In this document: one piece after another, positions 50,042-61,777 of the stretch
Layout: every line of letters begins with the position of its first letter
How positions within the stretch are numbered: the stretch's first letter is position 1
Assembly: GCF_958298935.1 (NCBI RefSeq)
Contig: NC_084922.1
Span: 48,701,458 to 48,765,457 of the forward strand
DNA from: Phragmites australis
Lineage: Eukaryota; Streptophyta; Magnoliopsida; Poales; Poaceae
Length of the DNA: 64,000 nt
Direction: 5' to 3'
The notes under the pieces: generated by a model
The model's database searches: none
Seen by the model: only the letters and a program-made list of their open reading frames with translations
What the model was told of the DNA's origin: nothing
Program-made: the position numbers and the translations under genes

Positions 50042-50950
50042 GACCTGAAGCTATCAATCTTGAGTTGTAATTGACCAAGGAGACGTGGTGCATGACCAGA
50101 AGCTGCTTGTACGCAGCGACAACAATGGTGTGTGGTTCTTAGCCCTGAACTCCATTGTGCAGAATGGTGAGGGGGGGGGGGGGGGCGGTGTATGAGAGCG
50201 CAACGACTTTAAAGGGAACATTGTAAGATTATTGGTTTTATTTTGTTTATGTATTAATTAAGTAAAAGTTTGTGAATCTAGCTCTAAATATGCACGACCC
50301 CTATATATTTATATCGTATGTCGTTGCATGTATTGGTTCCTAAATACAATATTGTCTCTCGAAATGGTTTCATTTGCAATGTCTATCTCTGTGACAAGAA
50401 AATAGGTTTGAGATTGAATGCAACATACCCTCCTTTATTAATATTTATTAGGTTGCAAGCCTTATGGTATATGTTGGAGATTATGAAGGGGTACATTGAC
50501 AACTCTGATTTTTTTTTTCTGAAGGTTTGAGACTGGATTTACTGCATCAATGCTACTGTTTAGAACGAAATAGTTACTTGTTGTATTGCCAGAATGTATG
50601 ACGTCAATAACAGATTGAACAGACAGAAGCTAAGTAGGTAACCCATTGGAAAGACGGCAGGTGGAGGCGTGGAGCTCAGCCTGGCAGCAATTTTGGTTTC
50701 GTTACCTGAGCATATATGGTGGTGCATCCAAAACGGATATACCAAAACGGATGTATGAGATCATGTGTTGCACGGGGACATTATGTACAACATTTGAGTG
50801 CATGAGTGGTTTGAAGTTAACAATCTTGAGTCCTGATTGACCAGAGAGGTGAGGTGGCTCAAGGCATGCTGCTTGTACGAAGCCACAACAGTGGTGTATA
50901 TATATTTTTTGAATCAAACCGGCATCAGAACTGGCTGTTATATTAATAAG
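50042..50950. other. Intergenic with a duplicated segment
   Basis: The segment 50767-50900 is a diverged copy of the site into which the Copia inserted (43170-43211 joined to 50042-50134), about 80% similar by eye. A run of ~17 G lies at 50167-50183. No gene recognised. Confidence 0.6.
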
Positions 50951-52760
50951 TGTAGGACCGAGATAGCCGGCTGGAGAGGGTGAATAGACGCTTTAATAAA
51001 TTTTTTTTGAAATTTATATTTTTCTCCTATTCTTGAACTCACCTCACCTCAAAATCACATGCAAAAGCAAGAAAGACAAGACCTAATTGTAAGAATTCTA
51101 AAACTAACGCTCCTTTTAGATGAATGTGAACACTAAATTCCGGTTAAGGTCATATTAAAAGTCATAGCGCAAAGAATAAAACAACTTGACGAGAAACTCT
51201 TAAATACAAGAGAGCTAGCTATCAGAATAAGGAATTCTCTAAGTTGATGGATTTAGTGGATTGAGATGGTTTAAGAATAACTCATACGAGATGAGTCACC
51301 ATCTAGCAACAAGAAAAACACCTTTTACAGGACCCAAAACAAGCAGCTCTCAAGGAAAATGAAAATCAACAAAAAAAAAAAAACACCAAAAACATGCATG
51401 AAAACATAGGAGCCAAAAGTAGAAGACTAGAAGGAGATGAACTCAAGTATATGCAAAACACTTTCTTCATTAAGCTTAGAGGAATGCCCTATTTTGACAG
51501 ATTATAAAGTATTTTTTCTCACAAAAGCTCTTACCTAAATATAAGCTAAGCACCCATCTCTCCCTCTCCACACAAAATAAGTGGAAGACTCTCAAAACTC
51601 TCAAAAGATCTAGGAAGGTAACTTAATCCTTAAGCAATCCTATCCATAAACTGTCCTTCACTTACAATGCACCCTCACCTATCATCAGGGGTAGTTTCGT
51701 TCGAATTTTTCTCTGTCCATCGGATGATCGTGGCGCCTTCATGACTTAGTCTCATCTTGATGCAAGCTTTTCGATGATGCACTCCATTCTTCCACAGTTT
51801 TTGTGACCAAACCGGAAAACCGCCTTGCACACTTCTCAAAGTGTGACTCATATCCACTTGCTTATACCTTAAGCAAGTCTTTCAATGTCGACACGTGTCC
51901 TACATCTTGCGGTCTTGACTGTCGATAAGTCTTTCATGCTCCCGATCCCTCGGACCGTCTTGTCTTTTACACAGGCATCCCTTTCGTTTGACTTTATCAA
52001 CACTCTATTTTCATCATCCATATCACGTTTTGCTTGACCTTCACATGTACATTAGAATCACCCTTAACTCCGCCCAGCTCCCTCGATCGACCGGCACTAA
52101 GCTCCCCGCTTAGCCCTAATCTCTCCGCCGTCGGTCGCCAAGTTGCATCCATCACCTACACACCATAAGACAAGCAAACGTATATCTCTAAACACATTAT
52201 AGATTAGTCCATAATTAAAATCCTCAGTCAATGCACCTCTCAGAAAAATCATGAACACCCGATGTTCACTCCTCCTGAGCGTCGAACCATCTGGCGTGTT
52301 CAACTTGCCACACCGGTCATCTAGAATCCTCTCTGCAAGAAATAGTCCAGCGTGCATTCATACCCATCACCGGACCATCCGGCGTATACAATTCCGTCAG
52401 AGCCAGTTTGCAACCTTTCTGCAAGGAAAGGTTCGACGTTCACTGATGCCCAACACCAGAGCATCCGGTGTGTATATCAATTTTTGCTTCTTCGTTGAAA
52501 TGCTCCGGCGTGTATTGCATGTGAACGTCGGATCATCTGGCGAGTTCATTTTCTTTAGCGTTGGATCATCTGGCGTGTACAATTTTCCTGATCTTAGTCA
52601 CAAACACGCTAACTTTATTTTCTCTGTAACTTTGATTAATTATGATTATAATTGCAGTACATAACCATACCCATACAATCTCAAAATTATCAAACCAAAT
52701 CAACACTATTGTTGATCACTCATCACATATAAACTAAGACACATTTAAACTTAGTTTCTC
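50951..52760. repeat. Unclassified dispersed repeat with a five-fold internal motif
   Basis: Begins TGTAGGACCGAGATAGCC. Within 52269-52600 a motif close to GACCATCCGGCGTGTACAAT occurs five times (near 52278, 52374, 52455, 52530, 52563). The overall style suggests a solo LTR or non-coding element of ~1.8 kb, but I could not find a matching terminus or target duplication. Confidence 0.45.
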
Positions 52761-52799
52761 AAGAAGAAAATCGACGGGCCCAAATTTTACAACTCGAAA

Positions 52800-53985
52800 C
52801 AAAAAAGATCAGACCTCAATGCAAAAAAACAACCCTTGGCTGCATGAAACTTGGTCTGTAGGCCCAAAGAGTGAAGGTGGCCTTGGCATCATCAAACTCA
52901 GGGTTCAAAATGAGGCATTCCTTTTGAAAAATCTTGATAAATTCTTCAACAAGAAAGATCTTCTCTGGATCAAGCTGATTTGGGAGAATTATTATCCAAA
53001 TGGAAAACTTCCAGGTTCAAGTAACAAAGGATCTTTTGGGTGGAAAAGCATAATCAACTTGCTTGATACTTATAAGGGCACAATTGCTCAAATTGAGGAT
53101 GGTAAAACAGTGCATATCTAGCAGGATTTTGGGGGTGGGATGATTCCTCTCCAATCCTTTCCTAAACTTTATCCCTTCATGAGGATCCCCAATATGTCCC
53201 TGCATACAACCCTAAACAGTCAAAGTCTTCTTGATCTGTTCCATCTTCCCCTCTCTACTCAAGCTTTCTCTCAGCTTCAGATCCTCCACGATCAAGCTGA
53301 TGCTATTACTTAACCTACAGAAGGGATTCTTGGAAATATTTTTGGGGCTCCAGCTGTTTCTCTTCTAAGAAGACCTATAAAGTTCTGATAGGGCACATGC
53401 CAACTCACCCCGCCTTTACCTAGCTTTGGAGATCTTCTTGTCAAAAGAAGCATAAGGTCTTCTTCTAGCTTCTTTTGCAAGATAGGTTAAATTCAAGAGG
53501 AATGCTTAGAAGAAGACATATGAGTATTTGGCAGCATGAAGAATCAACAACACACCTCTTCCTATGTTGCGGTTTTGCCCGAGTCAGCTGGTCTACAATT
53601 GGTATAGACCTTTCTATTCAAATTCAGGTTGAACAAATTTGGCACATCATGAGAAGGGAGATTAATGCTCCATTCTTTATGGAAATTATCATCCTTATGT
53701 GCTGAAGTATTTGGACTACCAGGAATGATAGGCTTTTCAATGCTATAGATCCAACAGTTCAGCATTGCAAGAGCAGGTTCCTGCGAGAGCTGAAATTAGT
53801 CTCTCATAGGATTAAACAACAGTATTTAGAACATTTTTCTTCAATGGATAGACGCAAAGATGTAATATCTTGACTTGTTTTTGTTTTCTTCCCTCCTTAA
53901 TTCTGCTTTTGTACCTTCTCTTCCTATATATTTTTTAATACATATATAACCTGTAGGGACCAAGTCCCTCCAGTTTCCATAAAAA
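52800..53985 (+). mobile_element. LINE 3' remnant, C-terminal region of ORF2
   Basis: Plus-strand frames carry the post-RT region of a plant LINE: WSVGPKSEGGLGIIKLRVQN (the K-x-GGLGI motif), KLIWENYY, then after a stop GGMIPLQSFPKLYPFMRIPN, and the zinc-binding tail TTHLFLCCGFARVSWSTIG. At least three stops or frameshifts (53119, 53312, near 53480). The 3' end is T-rich UTR, then GGGACCAAGTCCCTCCAG and A7 at about 53979-53985. 5'-truncated and dead. A different subfamily from the 34.6-kb remnant. Confidence 0.85.
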
Positions 53986-55145
53986 AAGAACTGCGCAGGG
54001 TGCCTCCAAAAGCACGTTTGGATTACACCTCCACCTTCTCTTGTTGATACGAAGGTCCATTCTTGAAGAGGGGTGTACGAACATTTACCCTTATTAATTG
54101 GCAGAAATGAGCCATGTACGTTGCTTGAAGATGCTAAGAGCAATGTAGGACGACACTCACTGTTTTTTGTCTATAGTTACATAGTCAGGAAAGTGTATTG
54201 ACATTTTGAAACATTCTGTCTAGGTAAATCATTTTCTTTTTTTGTTTTTTGTGAGCATACATCTATTCTAATGTCAATTGGCTAGATTGAAATTGCATTG
54301 CTAGAGTTGGGTACATCAAGTATTTGTGAATATTCATATATCATGGCTAACGCGTGAAATTCCTCCCCCATTGAACTTGCATCTGTATCATTGAACCTTA
54401 CACAGATGGGCATGTACACTTTTGGTCTAAAATTCGTATAGAAAGAACAAGGAGCCAGTTTTATTTCTCTTTCATATGCTTGCGGATCAATCTTAACTTG
54501 ATCGCAAGTTTCCCATTTTATTTGTGCGCGCAAGAAAGCATTAGTTCGCGTGAAGATTATTGCACATTGCATGCAAAATATTTTGAAAACACGTGAGCAT
54601 CCCGGGCACGCAACGAACTGAAATTGTAATTGTAAGTTATACATATGGACTACTCTATGCACGTGAAGGTAATGCTTCAAAATTGCTACGAGTAGTCTCA
54701 CGTAATACAAGATTAATCTGTTGATTTGTTTAACCGGGGATGTGATCAGATGGCGTTTACATTGCGAGTTTGCATGGTTTTATTACGGCTCCCTTTCCTT
54801 ATATCACTCTTTCAAAAATCTGCCCGTTAAAATGCAGCGAGCGAGTTTGATTATTTTGTTTTTGTCTATTTTTACCATTTAATTCATTTTGTAAAAAGGA
54901 TCTTGGTAAAAGCTAATTTCCAACGAATTATCTTTTCCTGAATCAAACCTAAAATGAAGGAGTTGTAGCAGCAGCTCCATGGACGTCCTTTTCTTGCTCA
55001 GTGGGCTTTGTTTCCATTTTCTTTCCCTGTGGAGCCAGTATTTGGTAACAGAAGAGTATTTGCTTAATTTTATTCATTTTCTTTTGGTACCCCATCATGG
55101 CTATATGTATGATTCCATTTTGATAGCACACAGTGCGGCTCTATT
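53986..55145. other. Intergenic, no gene recognised
   Basis: The minus-strand frame 54710-54282 is open for 142 codons but matches no family I know and has no splice context. The rest is AT-rich. Confidence 0.4.
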
Positions 55146-55267
55146 TGTTTGCTGGGGACGAGGCGATCTTGAGGAAGATCCGTGAGGTTGGGTTCGACGA
55201 GGACGTTGTCAGGCTCCTGGACAAGGCGGTCCTATCGCCAACATCTCTCGCGTTGAGTCGGATGTAA
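55146..55267 (+). pseudogene. Short coding relic of unknown family
   Basis: A GC-rich island in AT-rich DNA that translates as FAGDEAILRKIREVGFDEDV, then VRLLDKAVLSPTSLALSRM and a stop. The amphipathic charged composition looks like the C-terminal end of a real protein. It has no start codon and no upstream continuation. Confidence 0.35.
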
Positions 55268-57395
55268 ACCTCACACTCTTGCAAATCTATGTCTCATGCT
55301 GTAGATGCATGTCTTTTACGCAACCCAAAAATTGACAAACCAAGTAATTTGACTTTGCTGCAAGCATTAGAAAAGCTCCAAGTCAACCAAGATTAGTTCC
55401 AGTACAATATGTGCATAGTTGTCTATAGTGAGCACTTAGATCGTATAGTTGTATAATTATTTTCCTTAACCATGATATATAATGCATGTATAGGATAGGT
55501 ACGAATCGGGAAAGAAGTTTTTGGTATATTGAAGTACAATAGGAATAAATCTAAAGACAACATCATCAAAGTTGTATGGGAATTTTTAAGCATACCTGGG
55601 ATTAATTAGATGGTTTGAAAAGAGAAATCAGTTGTTATGTTATTTTTGGGTGTGGCTATGTACTTTAATTATATATTACTTGCTGCTATATCGTTTCACA
55701 AAACCATCTTGTTATATGTTATCTTATCAAAGCATACGTCACCGTATCAGTTACTTGATTTACGCTAGATCCGATTATAATAGGTGTCTGCTAAATTCGG
55801 AAATCATAGTTTGCTTCTAAATGAGGTGATTGTATAGCTGCACGGGTATGTCACACATGCACAATTACTAGTGTATCAGAAGTTTCAGAAGGGGCCGGAA
55901 AGAAAAAATTTATTTTTTGAGTAAATTCAGAAGGGGAAGCAATATAGAGTTTTTGCCTTGAGATGTTGGACTTGGATTGTCAAGGCCAGAACTCCAACGG
56001 GCCGAATAAGTGCTTTTTACATGTTATGATGGCATCTAGTCCATAAGGCTTCGACTAGCATCACATATCGAAATTATCCTAACATTATAGGTCTAGTTTG
56101 AAACATGGGAATTTCTTTTCGCAAACCATGCAAGAATTATATTTAAATTACTTTTGGTGAAATTTCTGTGAATTTATTACGGGAGTGCTGTTGGGTTTAG
56201 CCATCAATCAAAGTCGGACATCAGATTCCACCGGAGGTTTTAGCATCAGCCTATTGCCTGCACAGGTCTGAAACCAAAGTAGTAGCAATAATACATACAT
56301 AAAGCATAGTTTGGACGTTCATCACCCATCAGATTAAGGGTACGCTTGTATGGACTTTTGTTTTTGATTTTTTTCTGTCAGAAATTAGAAGAACAAACGA
56401 ACGGAGAAAATTGATTTTTGGAAAAGCAAGAAGTTTGATTCAGAGAAAATAAACTAAAAACTGAGAAATTGATCGAGAGTAGTTTTTTTAAGAAGTGGTG
56501 TGATGAAAAGTTAAAAATTTATTATAAAAACTAACAATTAAAATCTAAAAGAAGATAAAAACAAAAACCCAAACAAACATGTTCTAAATCAAATACAACA
56601 TCAGCTGAACCACATGCTTTTGACTCCCAATCCTTAAACGGTTAAACCCGACCCGTGATACCCATTGATGGAAGCGATCATTGATCTTTGATTTTTGCGT
56701 GCCTGAACGATGCTAGGCCGTCTAAATCGACGGGTGCTTGTCAGTTACCATCTAGGAAGCCCAAAGCAAGGGGCGTTCGCTGGTTGGGGTGGAGAGGTAA
56801 GGGAAGCGGTGGCCGGCATGATGCCGATAGTGACGCGGCCACCGCGCACATACCCATCGTCTCGCTCTCGCTCCACCAATTTGCGTTGGCACCAGGTAAC
56901 GCCTCCCTACTGCCTGCTTGGCTTCTTTAAGAATTGAGACCTGACCTCTCCCTGTTAATAAATCAAGTAGCTAAGCTAGGGCGCCAATGGCATCAAGAGG
57001 AGCACTTTTTTAGCAAGGGTGGATAAGAAGCACCTTTTGATTACCAGTGGTTCTGATTTGTTGGTTATTTATTCCTTTTGCTGGGTGGCTTTCTGCCTCA
57101 AAAGGGATCGGTGGTCTTATTCATTTTCTTTTAGTTTGTTGTTCTTGATTTACCTCCAAGTCTTTTGTTTTCTAATTCATTGTTTTTTATATATACTTTA
57201 GAAGTCCGTCACACGTAGGATAACTTTTCAGTTCTGGAGAATCGGGATCATAAAACGGATATTTTTTGTGCGAAGACTATAATAATAAGCAGTACAATTT
57301 CGTCCATGTTAACCCTGGAAGTGATGCATGCAGGCACATACAATTGGACTGCTTCGTTCATTGTTGGCTGTGAACTCTGAACTTTCAGTTTTGGT
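55268..57395. other. Intergenic, AT-rich
   Basis: A MITE-like tract (56340-56585) has near-inverted edges GTACGCTTGTATGGACTTTT and AACCCAAACAAACATGTTC. A GC-rich patch at 56700-56930 opens two frames without domains. Nothing else supported. Confidence 0.4.
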
Positions 57396-59195
57396 TATTA
57401 GAGATAAGGAATGTAATCACCGAATTTCTTGTAATTATGTGTAATTGTTTAGTAATAGATATGATCGGTCTGGGTAAGACATAATATAGATTAAATTTGG
57501 TAGTTTAGATTTGATTGATCCGTTGTATAGCTATCTTGTAAATCAAGTCATACCCTGCCGATCATATTTATATATGTACAAGCCATGTGAGGGGCTTTTC
57601 CACACAAAGGATAACACAAAATATCGTCACCGAGCGATTTTCATGTTTTCGCACCTCTGATTCTTTTATGGTAACTAGAGCCACAAAGAACTAAGTTGCT
57701 ATGTCGACTAGTTCGTCTTCCTCCTCCAACCCACTATCTGGCGTCCACGTCTCGGAAAAGCTCACGAGACAAAATTTCATGCTGTGGGCAGCGCAAGTCC
57801 TCATCGTGATACGGGGTGCACGGCTTGAGGGCTATATCACTGGCAAAAGCATCGCTCCCAATGCTGAGATCACATCAAAGATTGTAGACAAGGATGTCAA
57901 GATTTCAAATCCTACATATGAGGAGTGGTACGCCACGGACCAATATGTCATTGGGTTCCTCTTCGCGTCCTGAGATGTGTTGTTGCAGGTGGCTACTACA
58001 AGGACGACGACTTAGGCTTGGAGAATGATACAAGATATGTATGCTTCTCAAACCCGTAGCACGTGTAATCAACGTGCGCCTCGCACTAACGATGGCACAG
58101 AAGGAAACCATGAGCATCTCCGAGCACTTCGGCAAGATGAGGTCGCTTGGAGATGAGATGACGGCGGCAGGAAAGCCGCTAGATGATGAAGAGATGGTCA
58201 CCTATATCCTTAATGGGATAGATGTTGAATTCAATCCTTTAATTTCTGCACTCGTAATTAGAGTTGAACCCTTCTCAATTGGGAAATTGTACTCTCAAAT
58301 TTTGAGTTTCGAAACTAGGATTGATCTACAATAGGGGGTTCCTCATTGTATTTCAACACCGCTACACACGGTGGACGTGGTGGATCAGGACGTGGCAGCT
58401 TCAATTACGGGTGTGGTGGTCATGGCCGTGGTGGTGGTCACAGCCGCGGCAACAAACAGCAGCAGCAACGCAGCAACTACAACTGTGACACCAACAATGG
58501 CAACGTTACAACCGCCCTACTTGCCAAGTGTGCAAGAAGAAGAGGCACATTGCTTCAGATTGCTGGCATAGGTATGATGAGAACTATATGCCTAAATAAA
58601 GAAACACCGCTGCTGCAACAAACTCTTACTTGGTGGACACATACTGGTACACTGACACAGGCGCCACTGATCACATCACTAGAGAATTGGAGAAGTTGAC
58701 GGTCCAGAACAAGTACAATGGTAATTATCAGATTCACACCGTAAGCGGTGCAGGTATGAATAATAGTCATATTGGTCGATCTAATATTCATACTTCCAAT
58801 CGCAATCTTGATCTTAAAAATATCCTTCATGTTCCACAAGCTATAAAAAATCTTGTTTCTATTCACCACTTTGCTAAAGATAATAATGTCTTTCTGGAGT
58901 TTCATCCTAATTTCTTTTTATCAAGGATCAGGACACGAGGAGCACTTTTCTTATAGGAACATGTCAGAAGGGATTGTACCATTTTTCCATCTGTGCCATC
59001 TATAAAACAAGTTTTTAGAGTCAATAAACCATCCTTTGATAGATGGCACAGGCGCCTAGACCATCTTGCTGCACCTATTGTCCAAAGGGTGATTAGTAGT
59101 CATAGTCTCCTGTGTCTAGATCACTCCAATAATGATGTTATTTGTGATGCTTGTCAATAAGCAAAAAGTCATCATAACCCAAATCCACAAGTGTG
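57396..59195 (+). mobile_element. Truncated Ty1/Copia element (5' half)
   Basis: A probable 5' LTR (about 57396-57667, starting TATTAGAGATAAGG) is followed by a primer-binding-like TGGTAACTAGAGCC at 57669, then gag (HVSEKLTRQNFMLWAAQVLI at about 57740; a second segment 58041-58334 with FNPLISALV), a Gly-rich nucleic-acid-binding stretch and knuckle (58370-58560), a protease region with TDTGATDHIT (58645-58675), and a GAG-pre-integrase remnant (RLDHLAAPIVQRVI, about 59050-59090). Homology ends at about 59190; integrase, RT and 3' LTR are missing. Several stops and frameshifts. A different family from the 43-50 kb element. Confidence 0.85.
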
Positions 59196-59201
59196 TCTAG
59201 A

Positions 59202-59412
59202 GGGGGAGGGAGAGATCCAGAGAGAGGGGCGGTCGTTGTCATCCTGGTCCATCGCGGGGAGGGGGAGGGAGAGATCCAGAGAGAGGGGTGGTGGGGAACG
59301 AGAGAGAGGAGAGATCCAAAGAGAGGGGGTGGTGGGGCAGTAGGGAACGAGAGAGAGGAGAGATCCAGAGAGAGGGGCGATGGGGAATGAGAGAGAGGAG
59401 AGTTTGAGAGAT
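59202..59412. repeat. GA-rich tandem repeat
   Basis: Units containing GAGATCCAGAGAGAGGGG repeat about five times with ~40-65-bp spacing. They break the Copia homology and generate false Ser/Leu/Pro frames on the minus strand. Confidence 0.85.
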
Positions 59413-59439
59413 AGCGCAAGAGGGATAAGAGCCGAGCAA

Positions 59440-59783
59440 AATATCTGGAGCTGGACGTTTGGTGAGCTAAACTTAAATTGGATAAATTTTTTGAATACAT
59501 ATAGACTATCAGTGCCGGTTGTGACCAGAACTGGCACTGATAGTTAGAGCCGGACGTTTGTCGAGTCAAAATTAGAATAGATCAAAATTTTAGGTTTAGA
59601 TGAACTAACAGTGCCGGTTGTGACTAGAACAGATACTGATATGGACTATCAGTACCGGTTTTTAGCGGCTTCATCACTGTTCGGACGTGAGAGGTTAAGA
59701 ACCGGTACTGATACATTTTCAATAATAATTCCTGTACAACTAACACTGATGTGCCACTACTTTTAACGAGTTTTATAATAGTG
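59440..59783. mobile_element. CACTA (En/Spm-type) terminal and subterminal region
   Basis: Several copies of a subterminal motif CTATCAGTGCCGGTT / AACCGGTACTGAT in both orientations (59508, 59535, 59609, 59647, 59700), ending TTTTATAATAGTG at 59783, the reverse of a CACTA-type terminus. Only one end is visible; no transposase or partner end was found. Confidence 0.7.
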
Positions 59784-60743
59784 GAAGGTGACAGCTGAGA
59801 GAAGTGGAGCCCTGTGGCCGTTTTCTGGTCTTTGACGACGATGTGAATACTTTTCTTTGGTATTGTTCCATTCTACATATTCTTATTTCGTAGTGACTTC
59901 ATTGGTGGAGATAGCTTTTCTTATCCAGCAGGATATGCGTTTCTTTTGCTTATTCGATCTACAACTCGGAAAGGTCACAACTCTATGCTTGAGGCCTTGC
60001 CTTTTGGTAACCCCCCTTACACTTTGCGGGGGAATTGGCAGTTAGACATACGATAGTATATGATTCATCATAATTCATTGGCACACAGTTTGAATATAAT
60101 TTCTTTCAAATTATAATTTTGTAGGGCCCGCAAGTTTAGTCCATAGAAGCTGAATTCAGGTTGAGTTCCTAATGTAAAGGGTGGTTGCTCACTTAATCAA
60201 TCAAAGGGCCCGGAATACCTAGTTGTAAAGGAGTTGTATAAATGGATTGTACGTGAAGTATTTTCCATCAAGTTATAAGTGGGAGGTTTCTCTTGATGCC
60301 CGCTAAACTTGTTTCTATTACTTAGAATATATCCTGACTCGTGTAGCACGGGTCCATGCTGTAGAATGTGGTGTCATCTTTTTGACTTCCACGAGTCGTG
60401 TCCTTAAATTTTTCACAATGACCCCTTATTTTTCACAAAAATTGTGAATAAACCATGCAATTCTACAATTTATTACTCATTTCAATTGGCTTCAGAAAGG
60501 TACGTGTCTAGTCTCCACTAAAAAGGTGAAACTTTCCACCCAAAGAAACAAAGTAAAACTTGTACAAATGATGGACTAGAATACTTGGTGGGGCTGTCAA
60601 GTGGGGACCATGCAAATTCCTCCATGAAATTTTGCCCCTCTTGAAACAACTAAGTAGCGTATTTATATTTATTATCAAAATACAATTCAATAAAGCCTAC
60701 AAATGTGTAATTGTCGAGGGTTAGTGCCTGGCAATGATTTCAG
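59784..60743. other. Intergenic, no gene recognised
   Basis: AT-rich. The short frame at 59857-60045 has no domain. Nothing supported. Confidence 0.4.
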
Positions 60744-60905
60744 GATATGCTGGATAATATGTGCGTGAACGGTATTTCAAGAATCGATGTTTGCGCGTAT
60801 GATGGACTCAGAGACATAGAGAGTTATACAGTTTCAGACCTCCCGGAGGATAATAGCTCTACGTACTGTGTGTTGTGTTATGGAATATCTCAATTAGTTA
60901 TAAAG
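60744..60905 (+). other. Orphan exon-like open segment
   Basis: 162 nt, exactly 54 codons, bordered by a good acceptor (TGATTTCAG) and donor (AAAG|GTAATT), both phase 0. It encodes DMLDNMCVNGISRIDVCAYD followed by GLRDIESYTVSDLPEDNSST and a Cys/Val-rich end. Protein-like composition, but I do not recognise it and see no partner exons nearby. Confidence 0.35.
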
Positions 60906-61559
60906 GTAATTCTACCTGGCTGCCAGATTTAATCTTCCTTTCCTTACAAACAGGATCCTCATCCTTTTATACCATGGTTGTATGACCGATCAATTTTAGA
61001 AAATATACGCATCTGACCATTATATCTCTCGCAGGACCTGTTTGATAGGGTACCCCTTTACTCAATATACCGACAGAAGCGTTTCAATTTCCACTTAAGA
61101 TGAAGCACGTAGAAAGGGCAGGCACTAAAACACCACAGCGAAAGAGAAGAATTAAGGTGATAAGATTCATAGAACAAGAATTCTATAGGTAAAAAAAAAA
61201 AGATCAAGCGAGCAAATATTTTTACTATCATAGAAGTGAGATTTTTGTTTCTAGGGTGGTAAAAAAATAAAGAGGGGATTAAAACTATGTTTTTACTATC
61301 ACTATATTCATATTAATGAATATACAAACACCAAAATGCATGCCTGATTTTCCTTTTTGCGTGAATACATAAATGTTTTTTCTTTCAATTTTTAGGGCAA
61401 TACATATCCGATTCGCTGTTCCAACAAAGACTACAAAAGTCAGGAGTGAATAGACCGCTTGAGTCTAATAGGACTCTATAAGAAGACTTGAGGACTAATA
61501 GGGATATATCCTAAATTTGACGAAAGTTCAGGGGTGTCATAATAAAAAGCACTAGTAGC
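60906..61559. other. Intergenic upstream of the DUF707 gene
   Basis: AT-rich, no features recognised. The 5' UTR of the DUF707 gene probably begins between 61560 and 61640. Confidence 0.4.
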
Positions 61560-61777
61560 ATGAAACGAAACCGAAAGCCACTAGAGGGGGGCTGGAGCAC
61601 TAAAAACATACCCTCCGTTACTCTCACCTCCCAGACCCTCTTCGCACCAGAAAATTCCGGGCTCCTCTTCGCACCAGAAAATTCCGATTGCGTCGCAGTC
61701 TCGAGTTGCTTACTCCAGTCTGCAAATGATTTCCATCAACAGTAGCAACTTGTCGAAGAATTCGTGATCGTTTCGCG

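Noticed and set aside
59138..59569. Ser/Leu/Pro-rich minus-strand protein
   Set aside because: Translation of a GA-rich tandem repeat.
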